The translations under genes were made by a program, and so were the position numbers. A stretch of DNA of 64,000 nucleotides, from contig JADJPJ010000018.1 of NCBI GenBank assembly GCA_016713325.1, forward strand, positions 43,658 to 107,657, written 5' to 3'. This DNA comes from Candidatus Flexifilum affinis (GTDB lineage Bacteria > Chloroflexota > Anaerolineae > Aggregatilineales > Phototrophicaceae). Of the stretch, positions 27,592-38,631 are shown one piece after another. The notes beneath the pieces are model-generated. The model saw only the letters and a list, made by a program, of their open reading frames with translations, had not been told where the DNA came from and did not search any database. Position 1 is the first letter of the stretch. Each line of letters starts with the position of its first letter.

Positions 27592-29761
27592 ATGAACGAT
27601 GATTTTCTGCGCAAGCACCGCAAAGCGCCGAACAGGGCTTTTGCCGAAGACCTGTACCGTCGGCTGAAGGCGGAGGAGGACGACAGCGCCGCGCTGCCGA
27701 TGACCCGCATCGCTGCCCGCCGTGGGCCATTCCCTATTGGGGCGGCGGCTGTACTCGCCATCCTCCTGGTCGGGTTATTCCATGTGCTGCGACCGGTCAG
27801 CACGCCGCCGCAGCTCACCCAGATCGAAACAGGGTTCTTCGACTCCCTCCAGCCAATCGGCGTGAACAACGCCGACGATCTGGTGGAGATCGCCCGGCTG
27901 GGGAACGGCGCCGTCTACGACGTGGATTGGGATGGCGATGTCCTCGCCCTGGGCGGCACACGCGGGGTATGGATCTACGACGCCGGGAACCTGTCCGACG
28001 AGCCTCGCCTGCTCGAAAGCGACGAACCGACGTACGGGCGACAGGTGACGCTGGCCAGTACGGACGAAATTGGAGTTCTGGCGGCCGCACCGGATGATGG
28101 ACAGATTCACGTGTGGGACGTGGACTCCGGCGAGGAAGTCGGCACATTCGGTGAAGAAAACCGGCGATTCACCACGGTGGCGATCAGCCCGGACGGCCGC
28201 ATCGTCGCAGGCGGCGAGGGAGACTTCCGCCGCCTTAAGGAACCAAGGCAGTACGCATTCGTGCTGTGGGATCGGGTGATGGGCGAACCGATCTTCCGCC
28301 GGGAATTCGACTGGCCGATTTCGAATATTGACTTTAATCCTTTGCGCCCAGACCGGTTCGCGGTCCAGACCTGGGAAGGCGTTACTGTCTTCGGCCTGGA
28401 GGCGGAGGCTGCACTGGCGCAACATCTCAACACCTCGATCAGCAACCAGGACAGTGGGCTGGACTATCGCTCGGATGGTCAAGCGCTGGCCTTCGGCGCC
28501 GACGGCGGGGTCATGATCTGGGATCTGGCGGCGGACGCGGTCCAGGAAATCCCGGTCGATCGCGGGTTGAAGCCGTTTATCACCGATGTGAGCTTCAGCG
28601 CTGATGCATCGCTCCTCGCCATTCCCAGCCGGAACTTCGGCCTGAACATCTGGGATGTCGAGGCCGGAGCGTTTCGGGACGGGCCGCCCATGGCGACAAA
28701 CGGAGCGCAGGATGTCCATGCCTTTGCTTTCAACGACGCGCTGACCGATCCCATGCTGGCCAGCGTGCGCTATGGCAGCGAACTGCATTTCACGCTGTCG
28801 ACGGGAGACGACGCATCGCCGGTTCCGCTGCGCGACTTTGCCAGTCCGATTGCGCTGTCAGACCTGAGTCCCGACAATCGGACGGTGGCCACGGCGGGAC
28901 GGAGTGGGCCGATCCATCTATGGGATCTCGAAACGGGAGAAGAGCGGGTCATCGACTCCGATAGGCAGTTCCTCACGGATCTCGCGTTCAGCCCGGATGG
29001 CTCGGTCCTGGCCTACACCGGCTTTACCGAAGACGGGCTTGATGGAAACTCCCTCTCCAACACGCGCGGTGGCATTGCCCTTCTGGATACCGAGACGGGT
29101 GCGCCCATCCGCCAGCTCGACAACAGCACGCGGTACTTCTATCAAGATGGCCTTCAGCCCGGATGGGGAGACGCTGGCCGCCTACGAATCGAATGACTCG
29201 AACGTTCAGACGTGGGGTTGGCGGGAAAGCGAAAACCTCGAACAAGGGACGCCGCTGTTCCTCACCGCCGTGGGCATCGAGGCGTTGCAGTACAGCCCGG
29301 ATGGTCGCTGATCGCTGCGATCGTTTGGGATCGAGTGCTGCGCTTCTACGAGACGGCCTCCGGTGAAGAGCGGGTTGAACTCGCCGAACGCTTTTCCAAA
29401 CCGAGCGTTGCCATTGCCTTCAGCCCGGACGGGTCACGTCTGGCGGTCGGCCAAAAGTTCACGGACACCATCAACCATATCGTCGTCTACGATTTCGAAA
29501 CCGGTGCGGAGATGACCCGCCTGCTCTACCAGACCAGTACCAATCTGGTCAATAGTCTGACCTTCAGCCCTGACTGGACGCTGATCGCGGCGATCACCGA
29601 CGAAAATCGGCTGCACGTCTGGGATGCCGCGACGGGCGATCTGCTGTTTGACGAACCGGGCCTTTGTGCCCAACAACCGTCTGCATTTCAGCAGCGATGG
29701 CCGGATGATCGTCACCACCGACTGGGGTGGGTTGATCCGGGTCTGGGCTATCCCCGGATAG
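27592..29761 (+). CDS. Membrane-anchored WD40-repeat protein, probable anti-sigma partner (three frameshifts)
   Basis: The first 55 residues are cytoplasmic and include PNRAFAEDLYRRLKAEED, a short amphipathic stretch like those that bind sigma factors. A single membrane segment (GAAAVLAILLVGLFHVL) follows, then about 640 extracytoplasmic residues with WD-type beta-propeller repeats (IAFSPDGSRLAVG, RLHVWDAATGDLLF, RMIVTTDWGGLIRVW). The frame shifts near 29145, 29305 and 29660, and propeller sequence continues across each break to the TAG at 29759-29761. The three breaks in one conserved repeat protein look like sequence errors. It is coupled to the sigma gene upstream and followed by a strong terminator. 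Confidence 0.82.
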
Positions 29762-29813
29762 ACACGCTGGTCTGCGAGCATCCTCATCTCGCGGTCTACA
29801 GATCCATACTCAG

Positions 29814-29842
29814 ACACCCCGACGCCTTTCGGGGTGTTTTCT
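29814..29842 (+). terminator. Rho-independent terminator of the sigma/WD40 operon
   Basis: ACACCCCGA and TCGGGGTGT form a perfect 9-bp stem with a 6-base loop, followed by TTTCTT. A textbook intrinsic terminator. Confidence 0.9.
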
Positions 29843-29943
29843 TGCTGCCATCTCCTTCTGTCTGAAGCGAACATGATGCCAATTTGAAACAAATCGGCTT
29901 TTCCGAGGACAATAAAGAGCACACAGCACGAAAGGAAAACCCT

Positions 29944-32560
29944 ATGGCAACGGAAGACCCAATGACCGGAGCGCGGGACGATCGGCGCTGGAAGCAGTGG
30001 GGACCCTACCTGAGCGAACGCGCCTGGGGGACGGTGCGAGAGGACTACAGCGCTGACGGCGGCGCCTGGTACAGCTTCCCGCACGACCACGCCCGCAGCC
30101 GCGTCTACCGCTGGGGCGAGGACGGCATCGCCGGGATCAGCGATGATCACGGGTATCTCTGTTTCGCTCTGGCGCTGTGGAATTGGCGCGATCCGATCCT
30201 GAAGGAACGGCTCTTCGGATTGACCGGCCCGGAGGGCAACCACGGGGAAGATGTCAAGGAATACTACTTTTACCTCGACAGCAGCCCGACGCACGCTTAC
30301 ATGAAAATGCTCTACAAGTATCCGCAGTCGGCTTACCCTTACGACGATCTCGTCGGTGAAAACGGCTGGCGGGGCCACTTCGCTTTTGAATACGAACTGC
30401 TCGATACCGGGGTCTTCGCCGAGAACCGCTATTTCGATGTGACGGTGGAATATGCCAAAGCGGCGCCAGACGATATCCTGATCCGCATCACCGCTGCGAA
30501 CCGGTCGAGCGAGCGCGCCGATCTGGTGGTGCTGCCGACCCTGTGGTTTCGCAATACCTGGTCGTGGGGTTATCCGGCCGGCCCGATGGGCGACGTCCCC
30601 TCGCGTCCATCCGTCGCCGAAACCGCCGCGGGCAGCGCCGCCGTGGCGGAACATCCGGTGCTGGGGCGCTACCACTGGTACGCCGAGTCCGCCGGGGAGA
30701 TCGTCTTCTGCGATAACGAGACGAACACGGCACTGTTGTATGGCGTGGCGGAAGAAAGTCGCTACCCCAAAGATGCCTTCCACCGCTATCTTGTCGAAGA
30801 CGACGGTGAGGCGGTCAACCCGCAGAAGCGCGGCACCAAAGCCGCCGCCGTCTATCGGTTGAGTATCGAAGGTGGCGAAACGGCGACAGTGCGGCTGCGT
30901 CTGAGCGCGCCGGAGCATGCCGATCCCTTCGCCGATTTCGACGCCGTCATGACTGGTTGCCAGGCGGCGGCCGATGGTTTTTACGCCGCGCTGCAGCCCG
31001 CCACTCTGAACGACGACGAGCGCTCCATTCAGCGGCAGGCCTACGCCGGAATGCTGTGGAGCAAGCAGTTGTATTATTACGACATCGAGCAGTGGCTGGC
31101 CGGCGACCCGGCGCTGCCCATGCCAGAGCGCCGCCATGCGCGCAATGCAGGCTGGCTGCACCTGAACAACTTCGACATCATCTCCATGCCGGACAAGTGG
31201 GAGTATCCCTGGTACGCCGTCTGGGACGTGGCGTTTCACACTCTGCCGCTGGCCCGCCTCGACTCCGAGTTCGCCAAGCAGCAGCTTCTGCTGTTCACGC
31301 GCGAATGGCTATGCACCCCAACGGTCAGCTTCCCGCTTAGAATGGGCCTTCGACGACGTCAACCCGCCGGTCAGGCCTGGGCGGCTGGCGTTTACCAGAT
31401 CGACGGCGGGCGCGACCGGACCTTTCTGGAGCGGATCTTCAACAAGATGCTGCTGAATTTCACCTGGTGGGTCAACCGCAAGGATGCGGAAGGGCGCAAT
31501 ATTTTCCAGGGCGGCTTCCTGGGGCTGGACAACATCAGCCTGTTCGACCGGAGCAGCGCGCTGCCGACCGGAGGCACGATCAACCAGAGCGACGGCACCG
31601 CCTGGATGGGCTTCTACTGCCTTGTCATGCTCAATATCGCGCTCGAACTGGCCAAAGATGACCAGGCCTACGAGGATATGGCGATCAAATTCTACGAGCA
31701 TTTCCTGTGGATCGCGGTGGCCATCAGCGGCAGCACGCGCGGGGGCGTTGGCCTGTGGGATGACGACGATGGGTTCTTCTACGACGTGCTCAAACTTCCG
31801 GACGGCCGGACTATGCCGCTGAAGGTGCGATCGCTGGTCGGGCTGATGCCGCTGATCGCCGTGGAGACGATTGGGCCGGCAACCCTGAACGCTTCCCGGA
31901 GTTCGCGCGCAGCATCGCCTGGATGCAGCGGCACCGGCCACCCTGACGGCCAACCTGGCGCGCGCCGACGTGCCCGGTTCAGGCAGCGCGCATCTCTTCG
32001 CCATCCCAAGCGAGGATCGCTGCGCTCGGTGCTGCGCTATCTGCTGACGAGGGCGAATTCCTGAGCCCGCATGGCATCCGCTCCGTCTCCAGGGTGCACG
32101 ATCACCAACCCTATACGCTGGAGGTGGGAGGCGAGACGTTTGCCATCGACTACCAGCCGGCGAAGCTGGAGCGGTCTGTTCGGCGGCAACAGCAACTGGC
32201 GCGGCCCGATCTGGTTCCCGATCAACTTCCTGCTGATCGAGGCGCTGCGCAAGTACCACCGCTACTACGGCGATTCCTGTCTGGTCGAGTGCCCAACTGG
32301 CGGCGGTCGCATGATGACGCTGGAGCAGGTGGCCGACGACCCTGAGCCGCCGGCTGATCAGCATCTTCGCGCGCGACGAGCATGGGCGGCGCGCAGTGTA
32401 CGGCGGGCAGACCGCTTTTCAGGAAGACCCGCACTGGCGCGACTACATCCTCTTCCACGAGTACTTCCAGGGTGACAACGGGGCCGGCCTGGGCGCCAGC
32501 CATCAGACCGGTTGGACGGGACTGGTGGCCGAACTGATCCAGACGATGGGCGGCGGCTAG
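29944..32560 (+). CDS. MGH1-like/GH63-type glycoside hydrolase (several frameshifts)
   Basis: A cytoplasmic glycosidase of about 870 residues when the frame is restored. AAAGGA precedes the ATG at 29944. Recognisable segments are [17 protein letters not shown] near the N-terminus, [18 protein letters not shown], the [19 protein letters not shown] region, FTWWVNRKD and, near the end, [19 protein letters not shown] and [20 protein letters not shown]. These mark the (alpha/alpha)6-barrel glucosidases near GH63 that act on mannosylglycerate, glucosylglycerate or similar. Frame breaks cluster at 31310-31395 and 31880-32350. The true stop is the TAG at 32558-32560. Confidence 0.85.
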
Positions 32561-32638
32561 CAGCGATTGCATTCCGATTCTGCCTCACCCTGTGGGGGAG
32601 GCTGCGGTATCCGTGACAGCGAGAGGATGAGGTGAATC

Positions 32639-33442
32639 ATGCGGGGACTTCAGGGTAAGAAGGTGCTGGTGACCGGTGGCAGCAGCGGGATCGGTCAGCA
32701 GGTGGCGATCAAGTTCGCGGAGTACGGCGCGGATGTCGTCATCAACTACAATCGCAGTCGGGAAGACGCCGAAAAGACCGAAAAGCCATTCAATGGTGCC
32801 GGCGCTGCGTGGCGGACCACGGCGCCAAAAAAGTATGCTGGTGCAGGCCAACGTCGGATTCCCGAGATGTCGAGCGGATGTTGACACGGTGCTGGGAGAG
32901 GGGGCACGATTGACATCCTGATCAACAATGCCGGCATTCAGATTGCCGCCGACAGTCATGAAATGACGCTGGAGCAGTACGACCAGGTGATGAACGTCAA
33001 TTTGCGCGGGGCCTTCCTGTGCGCGCAGCGGGCGATTCGCCACTGGCTGGAGCAGGACAAGCCCGGCCAGATCATCAACATGAGCAGTGTGCACCAGCTC
33101 ATCCCCAAGCCACGCTTCGCCGGCTACAGCATGAGCAAGGGCGGCATGCAGAACCTGACCCGCACCCTGGCGCTGGAATATGCCGGGCGCGGCATCAGGG
33201 TCAACGGGATCGGCCCGGGCGCCACGGTCACGCCGATCAACCGGGCCTGGGTGGACGACCCCGAGAAGCGCGAGCAGGTGGGTCGCACATTCCGATGGGG
33301 CGGGCCGGCGAAGCTGAGAGTTGCCGAAGTGACGGCCTTCCTGTGCAGCGACCTGGGCGGCTACATCACCGGGCAGACGATCTTCGTCGACGGCGGGCTG
33401 ACGCTGTTTGCCGACTTCCGCACCGCCTGGTCGAGCGGGTAA
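32639..33442 (+). CDS. SDR oxidoreductase, glucose 1-dehydrogenase-like (frameshifted)
   Basis: A short-chain dehydrogenase of about 265 residues. It begins LQGKKVLVTGGSSGIGQQ with the NAD-binding glycine motif and later shows INNAGIQIAADS, the active-site YSMSKGGMQNL and the closing DLGGYITGQTIFVDGGLTL. The frame is broken more than once between about 32790 and 32920, where VQANVG and VDTVLGE segments lie in different frames. GAGGTG sits 5 bases before the ATG. It follows the glycosidase by 78 bases and may oxidise the sugar it releases. Confidence 0.85.
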
Positions 33443-33595
33443 GGCGCTTTCCCTACGCTGTAGGCTGTGCTGTCGGCTACGCGTTGAGCGCGGGCATAGC
33501 GCAGGTCCGCCGTGGTACGCATGGCACACGGTTTTGCGCTATCACAGGCGCACTTTAAGCAGCATCTGTGCCAGACGAACACGAGGGATTGAGCT

Positions 33596-34689
33596 GTGAA
33601 ACGACGAACTTTGGCCACTCTGTCAGCGCTGATGCTGATCATGACGGCGGCGCTGCTGCTCGTTGCGCCGGCCGCCGGCCAGACGACTACGACCACCCCG
33701 ACTCCGGCGGCGACGACCACCGGCCCATCGAACGAGACGCAGGTGAACTTTATCGCCTGCGACACCAGGGCAGTTCTGAACGCCACCGGCGTGTCGCTGG
33801 TGGGCTAGGATCTGTACTATCAGGTCTTCAGCGCGGCCAACGCCACCGGCACGGCCCTGACCGGCATCCGCCAGGTCGCGGTCGCCGGCGAATACTCTGT
33901 GAGCGATACAGTGACCTATACCGGCGGCACACTCGCCGCAGCGGTGACGGGAAGCGCGCGGGTGTGGGTTGGACGCGAATCCGACAGTGCGACGGTCGAC
34001 TTCGAGTTCACCGTCAACGACGTGCAGGATGGCTGCGCCGACCCGGAGAACGCCCCGACCACCGCCACGGATGTCGGCGGGACGACGGGCGTGACCACCA
34101 CCAGCAACGCGCTGTACGGCGTCGGACGGGGCATTCTGGGACCCAACGGCACGGTCCTGAACTCCAACCTGCTCACGGAGGCCGAGGTCGTGATCGGCGC
34201 GCGCCAGACCGATCGCTACCGTCTCGGACACGCCGGGGCTGATCTTCGCCGAGTGCGATGCCTTTCCGCTGGCCGAGCCGGGGTTGGTCTACGACAGCGA
34301 CAGCGTGACCATTTCTGGTCGTGGTATACCAAGACACTGGATCAGATGACGGAACACCTGAACGCAGCCGTCTACAACGTGCGGCTGAACACCGCCAATC
34401 TGCCCATGACCCAGCGCAGCGAACCGGTGCGGCGCGACGGCAACTACTGGGTGTTCTACACGGCGACGGTCGGCAACCTGCGGCCGGGCCACTACGAAGT
34501 CGGCTATGACCTGACCTGGACGCAGGTGGTCAATGACGGCTACAGCGATTACGGGCCGGGGACATCGAACCCGGCGAGCCGGGGCCTGTGCAACTTCGAC
34601 GTGCTGCCGAACCCGGATGGCACCTCGGTGAGTCTACGGGTCTTTATTTCCCGACCACGGGGCCGGTGCACAACATCAACACCGACTGA
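33596..34689 (+). CDS. Secreted protein of unknown function (in-frame stop and frameshifts)
   Basis: A GTG start at 33596 with GAGGG upstream opens a signal peptide (ALMLIMTAALLLVAPAAG) and a Thr/Pro-rich linker (TTTTTPTPAATTTG). A TAG at 33806-33808 interrupts the frame, yet the same frame continues as DLYYQVFSAANATG for another 130 codons; a tyrosine codon there would restore it. A frame change follows near 34215 (LIFAECDAFPLAEPG continues it) and again near 34625, ending TGPVHNINTD at 34689. Restored length is about 364 residues. No known domain is recognised; it is probably extracytoplasmic. It ends 2 bases before rsmG. Confidence 0.6.
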
Positions 34690-34691
34690 TC

Positions 34692-35401
34692 ATGACGGCG
34701 CTGGCGGCGGAGGCGGCCCAGGTGCTCGGCATGGCGATCACGCCGGAACAGAAGCTCTGTTCGACGTGTACGCCAGCGAACTGGCCGCCTGGAACGCACA
34801 CTAACCTGACAGCCATCATTGACGCCGACGCCGTGCGCATTCGCCACTTTCTGGACTCGCTGACGGTGGCGCAGGTCATCCCCTGCGCCCCGGTCTTCGG
34901 CTGATCGACGTGGGCTCCGGGGCGGGTTTCCCGGCCTGCCGCTCAAGATCGTTTACCCTGAACTCGACGTGACTCTGTTGAGGCGACCGGCAAAAAGGTC
35001 GCCTTTTTGCGCCATGTCTGCGAGCGTCTCGGACTGAGCGGCGTGGGGTTCGTGAATGCGCGCGCCGAAGAAGCCGGGCAGGACCCCGCCCACCGCGCCG
35101 CCTACGACGTGACCGTGGCGCGGGCGGTGGCCCGCCTGCCGATCCTGCTGGAATATCTGCCTTGCCGCTGACGGCGGTGGGCGGGCTGGCCATCGCCATG
35201 AAGGGCAGCACAGCTCATGTCGAGGCGGCGGCCTCGCAAAAGGCGCTGCATGCGCTGGGCGGACGGCTGCGCGGGATCGAAACCTTCCACCTGCCCGGAC
35301 TTGATGAACCGCATCATCTGGCGATCGTCGAAAAGGTCGCGCCGACGCCGCCCCTTTACCCGCGCCGACCTGGCCTGCCGACGCAAAAGCCCCTTTTATG
35401 A
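34692..35401 (+). CDS. rsmG: 16S rRNA (guanine527-N7)-methyltransferase RsmG (frameshifted)
   Basis: RsmG (GidB) methylates G527 of 16S rRNA using S-adenosylmethionine. The pieces are unmistakable: WNAHTNLTAIIDADAVRIRH then FLDSLTVAQV, the SAM-binding [35 protein letters not shown] and YDVTVARAVARLPILLEYL, ending PRRPGLPTQKPL. At least three frame breaks (near 34755, 34900 and 34970) separate them. Its TGA overlaps the ATG of the next gene. An essential-type housekeeping gene broken in this way strongly suggests sequencing error. Confidence 0.88.
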
Positions 35402-37495
35402 CCTCAGCGACCCCAGCGGAGCCGCAAACGACGACGCCCACAAACGAAACCAGCCCTCCGGCGGCCAGCGCCGGGGTGGCGGTCCGCGCCCTGCTCATCT
35501 TCTTCGGCCTGCTGGTGGTGGTGGTCGGCTACTTCTGGTCGCATCGTCCCTTCGGCATCGAGCCGGAGACGCTGGCGACGACCGGCCCACCTCCCATAGT
35601 GCTGACATTGGGTGGCGCTGCGCTCGACCTGGTGACGGTGGCGGTGCTGTTCCTGGTGGCCGGCGGGATCGGCAACTGGATGGTCGCACGCCTGCGGCTG
35701 CATGAGACGGTCGGCCTGTCGCGGCTGGAGTGGCTGGCGCTGGAAGCGGGGATCGGCCTGGGCGCATGGGCGCTGCTGGCGCTGGCCTTCGGATTGCTCG
35801 GGCTGTTCCAACCGGCGATCCTGTGGGGGTGCGGTCGTCCTGCTGGCGCTGATCCTGCGGCGATCGGTCGCCGAGACGGCGCGCGGGTGGCGGGCGGTCG
35901 CGGGTGCGATTCGCGCGGATACCCCCTGGGGAGAAACTGGCGCTGATCTATCTGGGCGTGATGCTGGTCATGGCGCTGATCTACGGTCTGGCCCGCCGGC
36001 GCACTGGGATCGCTGACCTACCATCTGGTCGGGCCGACGCGCTACCTGCGCGAAGGGCGAATCGCCGCGCAGCCGGATGTCTTCTACCTGGGTTTTTCGC
36101 AGAACGTCGAGATGCTGTACAGCACCACCGTCGGCCTGTTCGGGCGGACGACGGCCGCGGCCCCGATCCACTTGGGGATCGGTCTGCTGGCGCTGCTGGG
36201 GCTGGTCGGCCTGGTGCGGCGTCATGCCGGGCGCTGGGCAGGCTGGACGGCGGCGCTGATCCTGCTGAGCAGCTACAACCTGGGGGCGCTGATGGGCTGG
36301 GCCTACGTCGACCTGGGGACGCTGCTCTACGGGACGCTGGCACTGATTGCCGTCACCGCCTTTGGCGAATCCAAGCAGACGCGCTGGATTGTCGCGATGG
36401 CCATCATTGCCGGGCTGGCGGCGGGCGTCAAGTACAATGCCGGGGCGCTCGGGCTGGCAATGGGCGCCGCCGTGCTGCTGACCGACCCGCGCCGCGCCGT
36501 TCAGGACGGGCTGGTCATGGCGGGCGTGGCGGCGCTGGTCTTCGCACCTTGGGCGCTGAAAGGCCTGCTGCTCTATGGCAACCCTGTCTACCCGTTTGCT
36601 CTGGGCGGCCTGGAGTGGGACGCCGGGCGCACCGCCGCCTTCGGCTTTCTGATTTCAGCTTCAGTGGGCGAGGTGGTTGTGGCACCTGCCGATCTGCCTT
36701 TCGCGGCGACGATCTTCGGGCAGGATAACGTCGACGGCTACGGCTTCACGCTCGGCGCCTGGCTTCTGACCAGCTTCGCCGCGCTGCCGCTGCTGTGGCG
36801 CTGGCTGACCCCGCGCGAGCGGACGCTGGCCCGGACGGTGGGGATCTTCATCACCGTGCTCTGGGCCTTCTGGATCGCCGCCGGCTGGTCGAGCGGGGTG
36901 GGCATCCAGACGCGGCTGATGATCATGGCCTTTCCGCCTTTGCAGCGGCGGGCGGGCTGGTCTTCGTCGGGCTGCGGCGCTTCCCGGAAAAGCCGGTGAT
37001 GGTCGGCTTCATCGTGCGGGCGATCTTCGTCGGCACCCTGGTGCTGACCTTTTTCGACGCCGCCGGGACGCTGATCCGCGACCGTGCCGCTGCCTATCTC
37101 TTCGGCGAGATCGCGCTGGACGAGTATCTGTACGAGAATACAGGGGCCTACGCCAACGCCATGGTCAGCCTGCCGGCCGGTTCGCAGGTGCGGCTGATGT
37201 ACGAGCCGCGCAGCCTGTACTGCCGGAGACGGTTCGCTGCCCGCCGGATGTGCTGTTCGACCACTGGCTGCGGCCGCGGCTCGCCGGGGGGATCTGGTCG
37301 GAGGCGGTGTTCGAGTCGTACAAGGCGGCGGGAGACGACTATCTGCTGGTGTTCCATGCGCTGTACGATCAGGTGCTGACCGTCTCGCGCGATCGGGCGC
37401 TGGACGAGGAATTCAGGACCGCCATCGAGGCTGCCATGATCCCGGTCTGGACCGACGGCCTGCGGTATACACTCTACGGGTGGAAAAATGAGTGA
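35398..37495 (+). CDS. Multipass membrane protein, glycosyltransferase-C-like (frameshifted)
   Basis: About 700 residues with some 12 membrane segments. After a short Thr/Pro-rich N-terminus come membrane helices (LLIFFGLLVVVVGYF, LALAFGLLGL), then an outer loop with GWDSLTYHLVGPTRYL-like sequence and further helices up to about 37120, then a soluble C-terminal region ending YTLYGWKNE. The tyrosine/histidine-containing first-loop motif resembles membrane mannosyl- or arabinosyltransferases that use lipid-linked sugars. Frame breaks occur near 35825, 35930, 36000, 36945 and 37225. Its ATG overlaps the rsmG stop. Confidence 0.72.
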
Positions 37496-37586
37496 TGAAT
37501 TTGGACGCGCAGAAGCGCGTCCCATAAGCACCAAGTCAAGCGGGTCGGGGCCGCCGAGGGCTAAAGCGCCTCGGCTACCAACCGAC

Positions 37587-37664
37587 AAGCCCACTGAAGG
37601 GGCTTCCCTGACCGCGTTTTTAGTGGACCGGGTCGTTCGAGTAGCCGGGTGTTTTAACACCCGG
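37587..37664. repeat. Two short inverted repeats in a non-coding stretch
   Basis: In the 37496-37795 stretch I see no convincing gene. AAGCCC/GGGCTT (37587-37605) and the tighter CCGGGTGTT/AACACCCGG (37645-37664, 2-base loop) can form hairpins. An open frame crossing this stretch is arginine-rich and lacks domain features. Confidence 0.5.
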
Positions 37665-37795
37665 CGGACGGCGCGACAAGCGCTATTCCGGTTGCATCGA
37701 TCCGTCGTCTACCTGGCACTTATGGGGTGGCAAGAACGACGTCCGAACACAGGGCTGGGGCTGAAGAAGCGGGCCAGGCAACGCCTTCCCCTACG

Positions 37796-38587
37796 ATGGC
37801 GACTCTGTTGCTGCTGGTTCTGGCGCTGACGGCGTGAATCGACACGCGGGCAGACGCTCGATCAGATCCCGACGGTGGCCTCCATTGAGGACATGCAGAC
37901 GGCTTGCGCTGACGCAGAACGCGCCGCCCGCGCCGCTCAACCGGGTGCAGACGACCTTCGACCGGATCGACAATCACCTGAACGAGGTGTCGGGGTGGCG
38001 CTACGAAGTGCGGTTGGAGTTCGACGGCACGTTTGCCGGCACACACCCGGCAGACCAGCGCCTCGGCGCGGGCTGAGGTGTGGTTCAACCAACTGGCGTC
38101 GGCGCGGCGGGTCAACCTGAGCACGACCGGCGAGCTGATCGGCCAGAGCGAGAACAGCGCCTATGAGGCAGTGCGCCTGGGACCGGACTCGTTCCTGGTG
38201 CGCGATGGCGCGTGTCTGGTTGGGGCGCAGGGGGACGCCCAGACGACAGCCGATCTGCGGGCAGGGTCGCTGGTCGGCGGCGTGCGCCAGGCGACGCCCG
38301 GCGGCCGTCAGGCGGTAATCAACGGGCAGATGGTATACCCGTTCAGCTTCACCGAAGCGGATCATCCTGCCGCCGATCCGCCCGGCCGATGGCGGACGGG
38401 TGACGCTGGAGCGGCGAACTGTGGATCGCCCCGTCCCTCAACGCTGCCGTGCGCTACTACCTTAACCTGGACGTGGAGAATGTGATCCTGTTCGATCGGC
38501 AGCTCCCGGTGAGCGGGTCCGTGCGCCTGGCCACGATCTGTACGACACCGGCACGGACTTCAACATCACCGTGCCGTTTGATGCTAA
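37796..38587 (+). CDS. Putative lipoprotein (frameshifted, 3' end touched by an insertion sequence)
   Basis: A hydrophobic start (MATLLLLVLALTA) is followed by TGAATCG where TGCGAATCG would give a lipobox cysteine, LTAC-ES. The following sequence alternates between frames but reads as one protein of about 260 residues: QTTFDRIDNHLNEVSGWRYE, then VWFNQLASARRVNLSTTGEL, YEAVRLGPDSFLVRDGACL, GRQAVINGQMVYPFSF and LNLDVENVILFDRQLPVSG. No known domain is recognised. The terminal TGC-TAA codons abut the left end of the IS630 element, whose first base supplies the final A of the stop. Confidence 0.55.
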
Positions 38588-38600
38588 GCCATCTATCGAA
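38587..38600 (+). repeat. IS630 left terminal inverted repeat
   Basis: AGCCATCTATCGAA, adjacent to the TA target site at 38585-38586. Confidence 0.8.
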
Positions 38601-38631
38601 TGAAAGCCACGAATGAGGTGAACTCGAAGGC

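Noticed and set aside
37488..37829. A 113-codon open frame after the membrane protein.
   Set aside because: Arginine-rich, crosses two hairpins and runs into the signal sequence of the lipoprotein; no domain or start signal supports it.
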